Assembly (NCBI GenBank): GCA_023078685.1
Contig: JALGAS010000006.1
Coordinates: 1,612,001-1,676,000 of the forward strand
Length of the DNA: 64,000 nucleotides
DNA from: Neopestalotiopsis rosae
Lineage: Eukaryota > Ascomycota > Sordariomycetes > Amphisphaeriales > Sporocadaceae
Reading direction: 5' to 3'
Position 1 is the stretch's first letter, and each line of letters begins with the position of its first letter. This document shows, piece after piece, positions 46,204-57,048 of the stretch. The translations under genes and the position numbers were made by a program. Below the pieces are notes generated by a model. The model did no database searches, was not told the origin of the DNA, and worked only from the letters and a program-made list of their open reading frames with translations.

Positions 46204-47949
46204 ATGGGGGAGCCCCTCCAGCGGCTTATAGTCAGAACCCCAACACGGCTCGCTCAAACTTGAATAACGCACGGCGACTGACTTGTCTCACAGAACGAGT
46301 TCAGCTCACTGGTTGACGAGGCTCTCATTTTGTCACTGTGTTCAGACTTTGACCTCAACATTGCCTCGGAGCTTGAGCAAGCTAGGCAAGCCTTGGTTGT
46401 GGTGTCAGCCGACGTGCCCTTGGAAGAAGCCAGCGGTTTCAATGCCAGTGGCCTAGGCGATCGCGTCATCGACATCAATGGCCATCCGCAAGCTGAACCT
46501 AGTGAGGCTGGTACCGTGCTATCTGGAAGCGACGCGCGGAGTCCCGATGGTATCACAACCCCGAGCGAGATATCGCTGCCTCGGACTATCTTGTCTGCTG
46601 GCTCGTCTCACTCTTCTTCACCAACAGAGTCTCAGGGAATAGCTCGCTTCAGCATATATGATGGTCTGAATTTTGAGCAGAAGGAAAGCAAGTTGCGTGA
46701 AATCTTTACAGAACTCAAGCCAATTGACATCACCCTGGCACTTAGAAAGTTTGAAGGAGACGCAGATCGCGCCGTTGATGTCTTGCTTACGACGTCTCAT
46801 TTAGAACAATCCGGCCAACGGCCCAAGGGAATCGATGGGTTCTATATTGACGATGAAGACTCCGCTCTTATAAAGAAGAAGAGGAAGGGTAAGAAAAAGA
46901 AGCCTGCGGTCCGCGGAATCAACTCGCCAGATCCAAGCGTGCCGAGCAGCCCAGGAGAGCCGGCCACAGTAGAGATCCACAAGCGTAAGTTTTGAAGTCC
47001 GACATTGGTCTGCTTTCACGATTTATTGAAATACTGATGCAAAATAGGCAACATTACGTATCTGGCCGAGCGCCTCCCGTTCAGTGAGCCCGAGGTGGAG
47101 TACATCTATCGTGAGAAACGTCAGTCCATGGGAGCTGCGCTTGTCCAGATCTTGGACAACTATATCGCCATCGACGGCGAGACACTAGCGAAAACCAGGA
47201 ACGCAGCCTCGGATGAGCAGGCCAAGAAGTTCCCTTGGGTTCCTGTGACATATCTCACGCCCACGTTCTGTCTGGCTACGAGCCGGCAGAATGCTGAAGA
47301 CCTTGTGCAGATCCTTGCTGAGTATTACGAGAAACCGGCATATCTAAGATACAATATCTCGTACAACGTCTCAGGGCCGCGGCTAGAGCTCGATACCGCC
47401 GACAATAGCTCGAGCAAGACCTGGGCGGCAGTCGGACGCAAGACCCCAATGTCGCCAGGCCTATACCAGTCGGGTGCTTCATCGCCCGTCTCTGGCCTAA
47501 GCCTCAGCTCCTTGGACTTGCAGGATAAGCGCAGCCACTCGTTCCAGGCTGCTAGTGCTGCATATAGGAAGGGCGGCTTACTTCGCGGAGCCGCGGCTGT
47601 CTATGCCGATAGGGGCCGGGAGCTAACCCAAGACTTGCACTCCGCCCGGAGTAGCGAGGCGGCAGCTTATGTCGACCAGCGTAGCCGGCCAGACCATATC
47701 GATCTCCACGGCGTAAGGGTACACGACGGCGTCAATATCGCTCTCGATAGAGTCCGCCAGTGGTGGGACTCTTTGGGCGAGGACAGAGCCCGCAAGGCCA
47801 AGGCGGGCTTCACCGTCGTCACAGGTCTTGGCAGACACAGCGCTGGTGGTGTATCCCAGCTTCGAGTCAACGTGTTTAAGGCGCTCGTTGCCGACGGCTG
47901 GAAAGTACAGGTGCTGACGGGCGAGATGTTGGTCACGGGACGCAAGTGA
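46204..47949 (+). CDS. CUE- and Smr-domain endonuclease (Cue2-like)
   Basis: Exons are 46204-46230 (nine codons), 46294-46984 and 47048-47949, with two 63 nt introns. The product is 539 aa. The joined start MGEPLQRLINEFSSLVDEAL reads like the family N-terminus, although the first donor is the unusual GTCAGA. An N-terminal CUE-like helical segment (about 10-40) and a second CUE-like segment (about 135-175, YDGLNFEQKESKLREIF) precede a lysine-rich linker. A DUF1771-like helical stretch follows (about 405-455, AYRKGGLLRGAAAVYADRG). The Smr domain (about 455-539) has IDLHGVRVHDG, with the catalytic-type DxH, then VVTGLGRHSAGGVSQLR. Yeast Cue2 cuts mRNA at collided ribosomes in no-go decay; the same role is likely here. 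Confidence 0.9.
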
Positions 47950-48622
47950 TCTCATCTCAATACTGCTGTGGTTTTCGGGGTCTCGAGAAACTGCATTTGC
48001 TTTGTGTTGTTTTGGCTACCAATTCTTCATGTTGCAGCGTTTCGGTTGGAACAGTAACAGCGCGGATTATGGACACCTGAGATATGTATGTTCCGGGTTG
48101 CATAGATAGATCTGTCTTTTCCAGGATATGAAGCTACGTTGGTTACCGTATTCAACTGCTTCAAATAGACCTACCGAAAGCCGTACGCTTCTGCTTAAAG
48201 AGGAATTATTTCCCAGCGAGCTTCAATGAAACACCATTTTCAGAATCAGTAATGAATCATCATTGGCCATATCGGTCGGTGGACATGGGCACTGTGTGTT
48301 ATTCTTTCAGCTCCCTCGTACAGACGGGATATTGATATTCTCGGATATACATCTGTGTACAAAAGTCTTGCGTATGTTACATGGCTTCCAATGCTTTAAA
48401 TTGAGCATTTGACCAGCAGCTCCTTCGAGGCGACTGGACCTCGCTGCTTGTGGCGGTGAACAGGAAAACACGATATGCGGTCCAATAGAGCTTGTGCTCG
48501 TTGACTTCGTATTTGTCCCAGGCCGTCGCCCATTTCCTTTCCTTGTTTTTCGTTCAGAGCCTCAAGGACATGGGCGGTTTTGATTCGTAATGGCGAGTAT
48601 TTCTAATAAATATTATTCTGGC
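47950..48622. other. Intergenic region between two convergent genes
   Basis: 3' flanks of the CUE-Smr gene (plus) and the mL41 gene (minus). No gene is supported. Confidence 0.5.
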
Positions 48623-49073
48623 TTAATCCAAGCCGTTCTCATCCTTCCACCTTTCGAGGTACAATTGAGGATCGCTGGGGCCGCCTGCATAGCCCTCATA
48701 CCGTCCTCTCGTTCTCGACACCTTGTTTGTGACAAAGGGGCTCAGCTATGTGGCGAGAATTGGGTCAGCTTTGATCATGCCACTAATCTTCCGTGAAGCT
48801 GTTTCATGATTTCCACCGGAAAAGAAGACTTGAAGAAAGAGTTGTCCATTGTTCCCTTACCTTGAAGGTATCCAGTCCCTCGGGCACGACATATGTGCGA
48901 ACCTTGTCCCACTCGATAATGTAGCCTCCGAATCTGGTGTGTCGACCCATGGAACCCGTCCTGGTTCCCTTGTAGAAGCCCTTGTTGATGTCCTTGGTGG
49001 TGAGCGGCAGCTTGCGGAACTTGCGCGTGAACTTGGTCCGCGCCTGGAACATGAGCCTCGTAGTGGGCCACAT
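48623..49073 (-). CDS. MRPL27: Mitochondrial large-subunit ribosomal protein mL41 (MRPL27)
   Basis: Exons are 48861-49073 and 48623-48745, with a 115 nt intron (GTAAGG donor, ACATAG acceptor). The product is 111 aa. The family core reads [20 protein letters not shown] followed by [20 protein letters not shown]. The second exon supplies [10 protein letters not shown] and the fungal C-terminal extension, ending [13 protein letters not shown]. Without splicing the protein would end in an unrelated tail after residue 71. The basic, Arg-rich N-terminus fits import into mitochondria. It is a structural component of the 54S mitoribosomal subunit. It is divergent from UTP14 with 495 nt between start codons. 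Confidence 0.93.
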
Positions 49074-49568
49074 CTTTGCAACTTCCTCCTTTCTTTCCGA
49101 TCTGAGAAGTAAGTTCTCCTTTCGAACGATTTGTATTCGTGTGGTCGGCGAAGGCGGGCCTCAAGGTTGGTTGTCGCGTGGCTATTCAGCAACCTCGAAT
49201 CCAGAAGCAAACTGGCGCCCTCGAGAATTCTTACAGGGGTCTTTCAATTGAGGTCCGGTCCAGTTCTTTGAAGGTTGGCCGATAAGATAACGAAGGAGAC
49301 CCACTTAAATTTCCAAAGTGCCCCGCTGAACCGTGGCCCAGCAAAAAAATATCGATGCGACCCATTCTGCGCCTATGATCAAGACGGTTTCTATTGAGAA
49401 ATTGCAATGAAGCTGGTCATGCCTGCGACTGTGCTTATTTTGTAATTGAATTCTTTCACAATTCTCAGTAGTGTCTCTTGAGAGAGCACAAATTTAATTC
49501 TTTTTCGGCTACCCAGATAGAAAAGAAAAAAGTCCACTGCTCGACTGGAACAGGATTACCGACTCAGA
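49074..49568. promoter_or_regulatory. Shared divergent promoter, mL41 / UTP14
   Basis: 495 nt separate the two start codons and hold no other gene. The spacing suggests a bidirectional promoter for two ribosome-related genes. I did not find a clear PAC or RRPE element. Confidence 0.5.
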
Positions 49569-52355
49569 ATGCCCGGTCGTCAATCTCATGGCCGTTCCCT
49601 GATGGGCGGCGGCGGCTCCGGCGGCGGCAACAAACGACGACAGCAGAAACAAAAGTCCAAGGCCAAGTCCCGCGCCCAGGACGCCTTCTCCATCGCCAAC
49701 AAGGAGCTGGGCGGCGACCGACAACACAAGCTCACGCCGCGCAACCGCGAGCTCGACGCCGACCTGGGCAACGGCAAGCGGCGGCGCAATGCCGACGACG
49801 ACGAAGACGAGGAGGACGAGGACGGCGAGGATGACGAAGACGAGGCTCCTCCCAGAAAGCGCGGCCGCGCCGGCCAAGATCAGAACGGCGACGACGTCGA
49901 GTACGGCAGCGACTCGAGCGGCAACGAGTGGCGCATCGGTGTCGGAGAGGGCGACGAAGACTCTGACATTGACTCGGACGAGGCCTTTGGCGAGAGCGAT
50001 GACGAAAAGTTCCAAGGCTACTCCTTTGGCGGCAGCCAGAAGAAGGGCAAGAAGAAGAGCAAGAAGCACGACTCTGATGACGAGGAGGACGATGAGGACG
50101 ACGATGATCTAGAGTCTCTGGGTTCCGACGCAATCGACCTCGCCGACGCTTTGGACATGTCCATGTCAGATGATGACGATCAGGGCGACGCTGAGGAAGA
50201 CGAAGACTCCGACGAGGAAGAGTCGGACTCTGATGACAGCGAAGACTCTGAGGAGAGCGAGGACGATGTCTCTGAAAGCGGTGTCAAGGACTTTGTGAAC
50301 AAGTTTTCAGGCGTCGCTGAAGATGAAGACGAAATCAAGGGCCCGCAGAAGTCCAAGATTGACCTTTCAGACCTGGGACTACTAGGTGGTCTGGACCCTA
50401 CTCTGAAGAAATCTTTGAAACTCATGTCGAAAGAGGAGAAATCCTCAAAGCCTCAAAAGCTCGAGGTCCCATTGGCAAGACGTCAACAAGCTCGTCTGGA
50501 TAGAGCCGCTGCCTACGAGCAAGCAAACAAAACACTTGACAGGTGGAACGAGACGGTGAAGCAAAACCGAAGAGCTGACCACCTTGTTTTCCCCCTGGCG
50601 CAGACCGAGACCGGTCTTGTCAGGCATGATAACACCGAAATTGCCCCTCTGGACAGCAAGACGCCCGGCAATGAGCTTGAGTCGACGATCATGGGTCTGG
50701 TGGAAGCTTCAGGATTCGCGCCCAAGAGCGAGGAAGAGCCCAAGGAATACCTCGATGAGAATGGCGAGCCCATTACCAGAAAACAGTTCTGGGCTCTCAA
50801 GAGAAAGGAAAGAGAGCTCAAGTCGAGGGAGGAGGCCCGCGCGAAGCGTATCAAGAAGATCAAGTCAAAGGCCTACCATCGTGTTCACCGAAGGGAGCGT
50901 GAAAAGAACGAAATGAAGGAACACGAGGAGCTGGCCGCTGCTGGTCTGGTTGATTCGGAAGATGAACGAGAACAGAGAGACCGCCAGCGCGCAGCCGAGC
51001 GCATGGGCGCTAGGCATAAAGACTCGAAATGGGCCAAGATGGCCCGAAAGGGCGGTCTTGCCGTCTGGGACGACTCGGTGCGGGATGGCATGAACGACAT
51101 GGCGAGACGTGACGAAGAGCTGCGGAGACGTGTCGAGGGTCGCGGTGATGGAAGCGACGACGATGACTCTGACTACTCTGGCGACTCGGAAGATGCCGAC
51201 GACAGAAAACGGCTACTTAAACAACTACAGAGCATAGACGAAGACGATTCGGACTCGGGTCCCAAGTCGAAGCTCATGAACATGCCTTTTATGAAGAAGG
51301 CTGAGAACGCGAGGAAGAAGGAGAACGATGATCTGATCAAGCAAATCCGACGAGAGCTCCTTTCAGACGATGATGTGTCAGAACCAGAGCCTGAAGCCGA
51401 TGACATTGGCCGGAGGCAATTTGGTGCACCAGGCGCAAAGGAACTTGGTGCCAAGGAACCCATCGCTTCCAAGTCGAGGAAGGAGAAGTCGAAACGAGAC
51501 GCCACCGATATACCCATGGTGGACGCCACTGAAAGCACAGTTGACAATGCCAAAGCATTGCCGGCCTCGACATCGTGGACAGAAGCCGTGGACGACGGAG
51601 CAGGCGCTTGGTCATCAGCTGTACCTTCGAAGCCACGTAAAGCTCGGAAGGACAAGGCCCTCGACAGCGGCGCCAGTGTATTAGACGTAGATTCTGGTGC
51701 ATCTGTAGTCAGGGCTCCAGAGCCGGCACCACGGTCCAAACCGACCAAGAAGCATGCCATTGCCATTGCCGGTGATTCTTCCGATGACGAGGACGACCAC
51801 CTCGTACAATTCCGCGACCAGGAACTCCTCGACAAGGCATTTGGCGGTCTTGATGTCGTGGCCGAATTCGAGGCGGAGAAGCACGCCCAGGAAGAGGAAG
51901 ATGACGAAAAGGTCATTGATAACACTCTCCCCGGCTGGGGCAGCTGGGTTGGCGACGGAGTCTCGGCAAAGGAGAAGAAGAGACACGCAGGGCGCTTCCT
52001 GACCAAGCAAGACGGTATCAAAAAGGACAAGCGCAAGGACGCAAAGCTCAAGAACGTTATCATGAACGAGAAAATCGTCAAGGTATGAAATCTCTGCAAT
52101 CACTCCTGCGAGGACCAAAAAGAGACCAAAAAGAGGAAATATCCTCGCATACTAACTCATAATCTACAGAAAAACAACAAGTACTTGGCTTCGCAGCTGC
52201 CGCACACTTTTGAGAACTCTGCGCAGTACGAACGTTCTCTGAGACTCCCTGTAGGTCCGGAGTGGGTTACCAAGAAGACGCACCAGGATGCCGTCAAGCC
52301 AAAGGTCATTATCAAGCAGGGCATCATTGCGCCCATGGCAAAGCCGCTGCACTAA
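49569..52355 (+). CDS. UTP14: UTP14, small-subunit processome protein
   Basis: Exons are 49569-52082 and 52170-52355 (87 nt intron, GTATGA donor, ctaact branch region, CTACAG acceptor). The product is 899 aa, the usual length. The N-terminal third is a glycine/basic start followed by very acidic Asp/Glu/Ser runs (about 75-240). The conserved core has LEVPLARRQQARLDRAAAYE, RKQFWALKRKERELKSREEA and KRIKKIKSKAYHRVHRRERE. GWGSWVGDG lies near 795. The second exon carries HTFENSAQYERSLRLPVGPE and KVIIKQGIIAPM, both conserved Utp14 tail motifs. Utp14 is a U3 snoRNP component in the nucleolus, needed for 18S rRNA maturation; it activates the helicase Dhr1 (Ecm16). Confidence 0.96.
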
Positions 52356-55227
52356 TGCTGTATGCGTGGCCTATGATCTTGAATATCTACTCATGAATAG
52401 ACTAAAAGTTTACAAAGACTGTATATACATAGAAAGAGTCTCTATATGTACAGCGATAGATATGTTATCGTATCCGTCTCATGTTGAACAGTGATATCCA
52501 TGACTGGTATCGAATGACCTTACCATAGTGATAAATTTCGGGAAAGAACGAATAATTTCTGGCCATGCTCCGGAAAGACTTACCTCCGGTTTTGATACAT
52601 AATGCCACTTAATTCACTCGAACCTCAGCCCCTGATGAATGTTCCTGGCGGCTTATAGGGTTGAGCCTGTCCTCAACATTGCCGGATGGACAAGCTGCTG
52701 AACAGACCATTCGCGCAAGGTCGAGGTACTTGTGGTAATTTGCCATTACTCCCGTCATGGTCAGCATTCAGCTCGAGTAGCGTACGTGGAGGGGCTGAGT
52801 TAGGCACGGTTTCTTAACCGGATTTTTCAGGAACAAATACAACTCCAGGGACGAGGGGCTCGCAAGATACTTGGCGCCAGCGTTGTAAAAGTATCCATAG
52901 CCTGAGTCTCGCCCCTTGTGTTCCTAGCTGGCCTATCGCCTAGTCCTTTGTATTGGGCTGGACTCATTATTGATAAATCATACAAAGAGACCTATGATTT
53001 CCTTTAAATGAATCCTGAATGTCAGAGAGTACCGCTTTTCCACGTACCAAATGACCAGTCTGGAAATTCCAAGATTTCGGTCTTGATTGTCAAGATCGGC
53101 TGGCCACCACCCAAAGATACTCGGGAATTACCTTTCGTGGCCCATCAGGCAGGTGGCATTGAAAACCAATAGATTCACGCGGAGCAAAGCCGGTCGAGCT
53201 CGAACTCTTCACCACGTTGCTATTGGTGACAGAAGACCTCCTGAAAGAACAATGATACTTTGACTCGAGCTTTGCCTTACGCTCAAGATTCAAGACACCA
53301 TATGTAGACATGACATGCAGCAATGTCGATCTTGGGATGAGATGACAGGAAGATCTGGCATAGATGTCCCTCTAGAATGACCCAAGAATGATGAGCTCTG
53401 GTGCGAAAGGATCTCCTCGGATACATGGCACATAAGCTTGATAAGCGGCTTTGCAAAGAACAATCAAGGGTGTGATCTACTTCTTCATCACCCTAGTATC
53501 TGTCCGAAAGTGAAAAACAGCCTGGTAGGGCAATATTTCAGGTCAAAGGTTGACGCCACACGCCGAAGACTTGCATTAGAAAGTTTCCAGGATCAACAGT
53601 GAATCTAGCCCGTTGCGATGGCTTCCATTGTCCCGGGCGAACGGCTTCATATTACGAACGGAACGGAAAGACCAACAGAAGGGAAAAAAGATAGAGAGTC
53701 GCCACTCCACCCTGCCGGAACGCCCTATCCACTGCTCCGGCGAGGAGCTATAGTATATTAGCGCCAGACCTTTTCTCCTAACCCCCTGGGGGCAGGCTGG
53801 GGTTTTGGGGATTAGTTAATGATCGGGGGGAACTGTTGACTCGAATTCTGTAGCCTGCTACCGGCTGCTTCTTTCGAAGACTCGGCCGCGTCCTGACACA
53901 CACCACAAAATACTCTGGAAATATGCAAACATATCTTAATGTGTATATCCGATTATTGCCTTCTAGCCTACCTTCACAGTTGATGAGTGTTGTGGCTCAA
54001 GTATGGCGAGCGGGGAGGAAAACTCTATTTTTCGTCCGTCTGGCCGGACCCCTAATCTCTTGCCGTACGCAGCCTTTGCGTAGTTGTTGAGATCAATACT
54101 CAAATGGAAGATTGCGTGTGTTTTTACGTATGAAGAGTCGAATCCAGGAGCATCTCCTAAATGATACGGATCGTCTCGTCCATTAGGATCCTGGACACGA
54201 ATGACTCTGCCCTGCGATTCAGAACACATTCTTAGCTGGAGCGCGTTCACTGATCAAAAGTGCCAACATCGATGCAGGTGGCCCATTACGTACGAGCACG
54301 ATTCTCTGCATGAAAACGGATGAAAACGGGAACATAAGTTGCATTGGCACCAGCAACCGGTCTCAATTTGGCACGCCAGCCAACAAATGAAGTGCCCATT
54401 TTCCCTCCTGCTGGGCGGTCACCAAAAGTAGGGGTCCACTCCAATACTTCGAACTATATGTTAGTCATCTCCAAGTTTTGGGAGAAGAAGCAAACTTGGG
54501 TGTACAAGCTTCAGAGATCTATTGACTAGGATCTATCAAGGGGCAGTATTCGAGTACCTGAAATCTTCACCATTAGACTGCCTCGAAGCTAAGAATTGTC
54601 CTGAACTCCAGGGCCTCGATGCGGTGCCAATTTCCTTGTTCATCCTTTCGGGGAGGTGGCAATCATCGCACCTTGCCAGGCTACGTCCCATTATCTAAGC
54701 TATGAAGGATGCACCATTTCCTACAGGCTTCTAGCTCTGGACGCCGTTGACTATTGGTTCTTCTAGTACAAGGTACACTATGCTGTCTAAAGAGATCATA
54801 CCAGTCCATCAGAGGGCTTTCCTTAAACCAGAACAGGCCTCCGTCTTACTCTAGTGCCTTACAGGGTGGCATAGGCGCTCCAGGGCATCAGATCTACGAC
54901 GCCGCCAGACCAAGGACGCGAATCAAGATTGTCGTTTAGGGCAGACTCATTAGATAAGCTATGGACTCTGATTGGCTGTCGTCGTGAGGTGGAAGAAGGA
55001 GTTCATCTTCTTGCACAAGTCTATGCTTGATTGCTTGAATCCTGATATATATGGTTACTCGAGTCCCACGTCGGAAAGATGTGAAAGTGGCGAGGCACGT
55101 TTATAAGAACTGGTAGCTCCGTCACGGAATAGGCATCGACTTTGCCCACACTCACTTAAACTTGATTTTCGTTAATTGTTTTCACTTTGAATTCCATCTC
55201 AAGTCAATCCTTTTACGTTACCCAACA
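52356..55227. other. Intergenic region, UTP14 to seven-helix membrane protein gene
   Basis: Almost 2.9 kb with no supported gene. A minus-strand open frame at 53963-54250 begins with GTG and has no recognised domain; it could be an exon of an undetected gene. No transposon ends or long repeats were seen. Confidence 0.5.
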
Positions 55228-57048
55228 ATGTCGAACTTTGATCAAACCAGACATGGATTCCTCGTCCCCGAGTGGTTCAGGGAGCAGCCGGTAAGCAGCA
55301 TAGCCCTATCACTTCCTCAATCGCCCATCAGTTACTGAATATCCGTTCTTCATCAGGTTACCAGCGATAACATGAATCTCGCCTCGATATTTCTGGGTCT
55401 GTCACTGGGAGTTGCCATATTTTCCGCCAGCAAGGCTCTAAGGCAGTCATCGCAGGTGTGGAGACGTTATGGAAGATTGAATACGTACATCACGAGTAAG
55501 TCCCAGCATTTCCTGCTTTGGAAATCTCCTGTTCCTCCAACTTTGGTAATTCAGCGAAGAGCTGATATTGACATGTCCTGATCAGTGATATGGCTCCATT
55601 GGTCGGCTAATGTTGCGCTTGGTTTCATCAACTGGTTCTACATGTGGGGGTCAATCACGCCGAGGTGAGCAGTGTTCTCATGGAGATATCGCAGATGATG
55701 TTGCGGAAGAGCTAAAAACGATTTATCAATCCGCAGTTTCTGGCTTTGGCTCGGTATTCGTAAGTAGAAGCCTCCCCATGTTTACCTTAAGTCGAGAGGT
55801 TCTTACCAAGGTGTTTGCTGACACAAAACCTTTCGACTCTGCCTACAGTGATCGTTTGGGTCGCCCAGACGCAGCTCCTCGTCCAGATCATTATCAATCG
55901 TATTGCTTTACTTATGATGGTCCGATCCCACGCCACCCGGTAAGGCCCTCGTACAAACTCAGGTACCAAAAGAAAAAGAAAACACGGAGGACTGACACGA
56001 GAGAATAAAGGTTGAAATGGTCAGTCGCGGCCCTCATGACGGCCATCAATGTCAGCGTATTCTGTATCTGGATTCCGGCGCGGCTACAAATTAACCAGAC
56101 TTATATAAACAGTAAGTCTTTTCTTAACCCTCCCCCTTCAGAACCATTATATTCATTCATGTGGTTTCTCTTGTGGCGGCTAATCAATGTTCCCAAAGTC
56201 AACGCCGTTTGGGACCGCTTAGAAAAATGCATCTTCCTCATTGTCGACTTGGGCTTGAACGTGTACTTTATTCGCATGGTGCAAAACCGATTGATCGCAA
56301 ACGGCCTCACCAAGTACAACCGCTTGCTCCGAATCAATATTGTCATGGTGGTTATCAACATATCACTTGATGTGAGAGAACCATTTTCCCATTGCTGGAA
56401 TTTTGACCTGTACTAATCTCTCCACTAGGTGGTCTTCATCGGCCTCATGTCGCTTCCCAACGCCTTGGTGTAAGTTAAATTCACCTCATCCCACTTCAAA
56501 GATCCCCTCCAACTCGTTTTTGACAACTTTTCTCTTCGACAATGTATATGGTTTGCTAACGACACGGCAAAAATCTTGCAAAATACAGTTACCTCAACTT
56601 CCAGTCCTTTGCCTACATGGCCAAGCTCCACATTGAGATGAACATGGCCGAGCTGATCGGCAAGGTCGTCCGGGCCTCGAACAACGAGAGCAGCGACCGC
56701 ACCCACTCGACGGACCGCCACAACCGCTACGGCAACAAGAAGAGCGGCACCGGCCCCAGCTCGGCGGCCAAGACGGCGCAGCGCACCTTTATGGACACCA
56801 TCAGCCGGGGCGCCGGCCACCACCACCGCACCCACGTCGAGCTCGGCAGCCAAGAGTACGTCAGCGATACTGAAATCGAGCGCGTCCGCGCTGGCTCCGG
56901 GGGCATGGATGATGGGGACGGACATGAGCTCCAGGGTATCCAGCGCACCATCGTCACACAGGTTGTTCACAGCAAGGCCCATGACGAAGACGACATCGCC
57001 AGCGAGAGTACCTCGGAGCGCCACCTGAACGATATATCCAGCATTTGA
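55228..57048 (+). CDS. Fungal seven-helix integral membrane protein, nine exons
   Basis: Exons are 55228-55290, 55357-55495, 55586-55664, 55737-55759 (23 nt), 55849-55939, 56011-56111, 56199-56371, 56429-56469 and 56589-57048. The product is 389 aa, open throughout. Every donor except the GTGAGA of exon 7 is GTAAG or GTGAG-like, and the phases agree. Seven hydrophobic segments lie near 26-47, 65-90, 95-125, 135-160, 178-200, 212-235 and 238-258. The joined motif QTYININAVWDRLEKCIFLI supports the exon 6-7 junction. The last 120 residues are polar, His/Ser-rich and cytoplasmic. It resembles the large group of fungal rhodopsin-like or Pth11-related membrane proteins without clear function. It could be a receptor, but no ligand or G-protein motif is visible. 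Confidence 0.8.

Noticed and set aside
49789..50112. Arg/Thr-rich frames inside UTP14
   Set aside because: Shadows of the acidic Asp/Glu/Ser-coding repeats of UTP14 in other frames.
53963..54250. 95-codon minus-strand frame
   Set aside because: GTG start, no domain and no adjoining exons with convincing splice signals. It could be part of a missed gene but cannot be supported.
56112..56141. A 30 nt in-frame GTAAGT..CAG interval in the seven-helix gene
   Set aside because: It is too short for a fungal intron. The longer choice 56112-56198 has a CTAAT branch site and restores the family-like motif at the junction.
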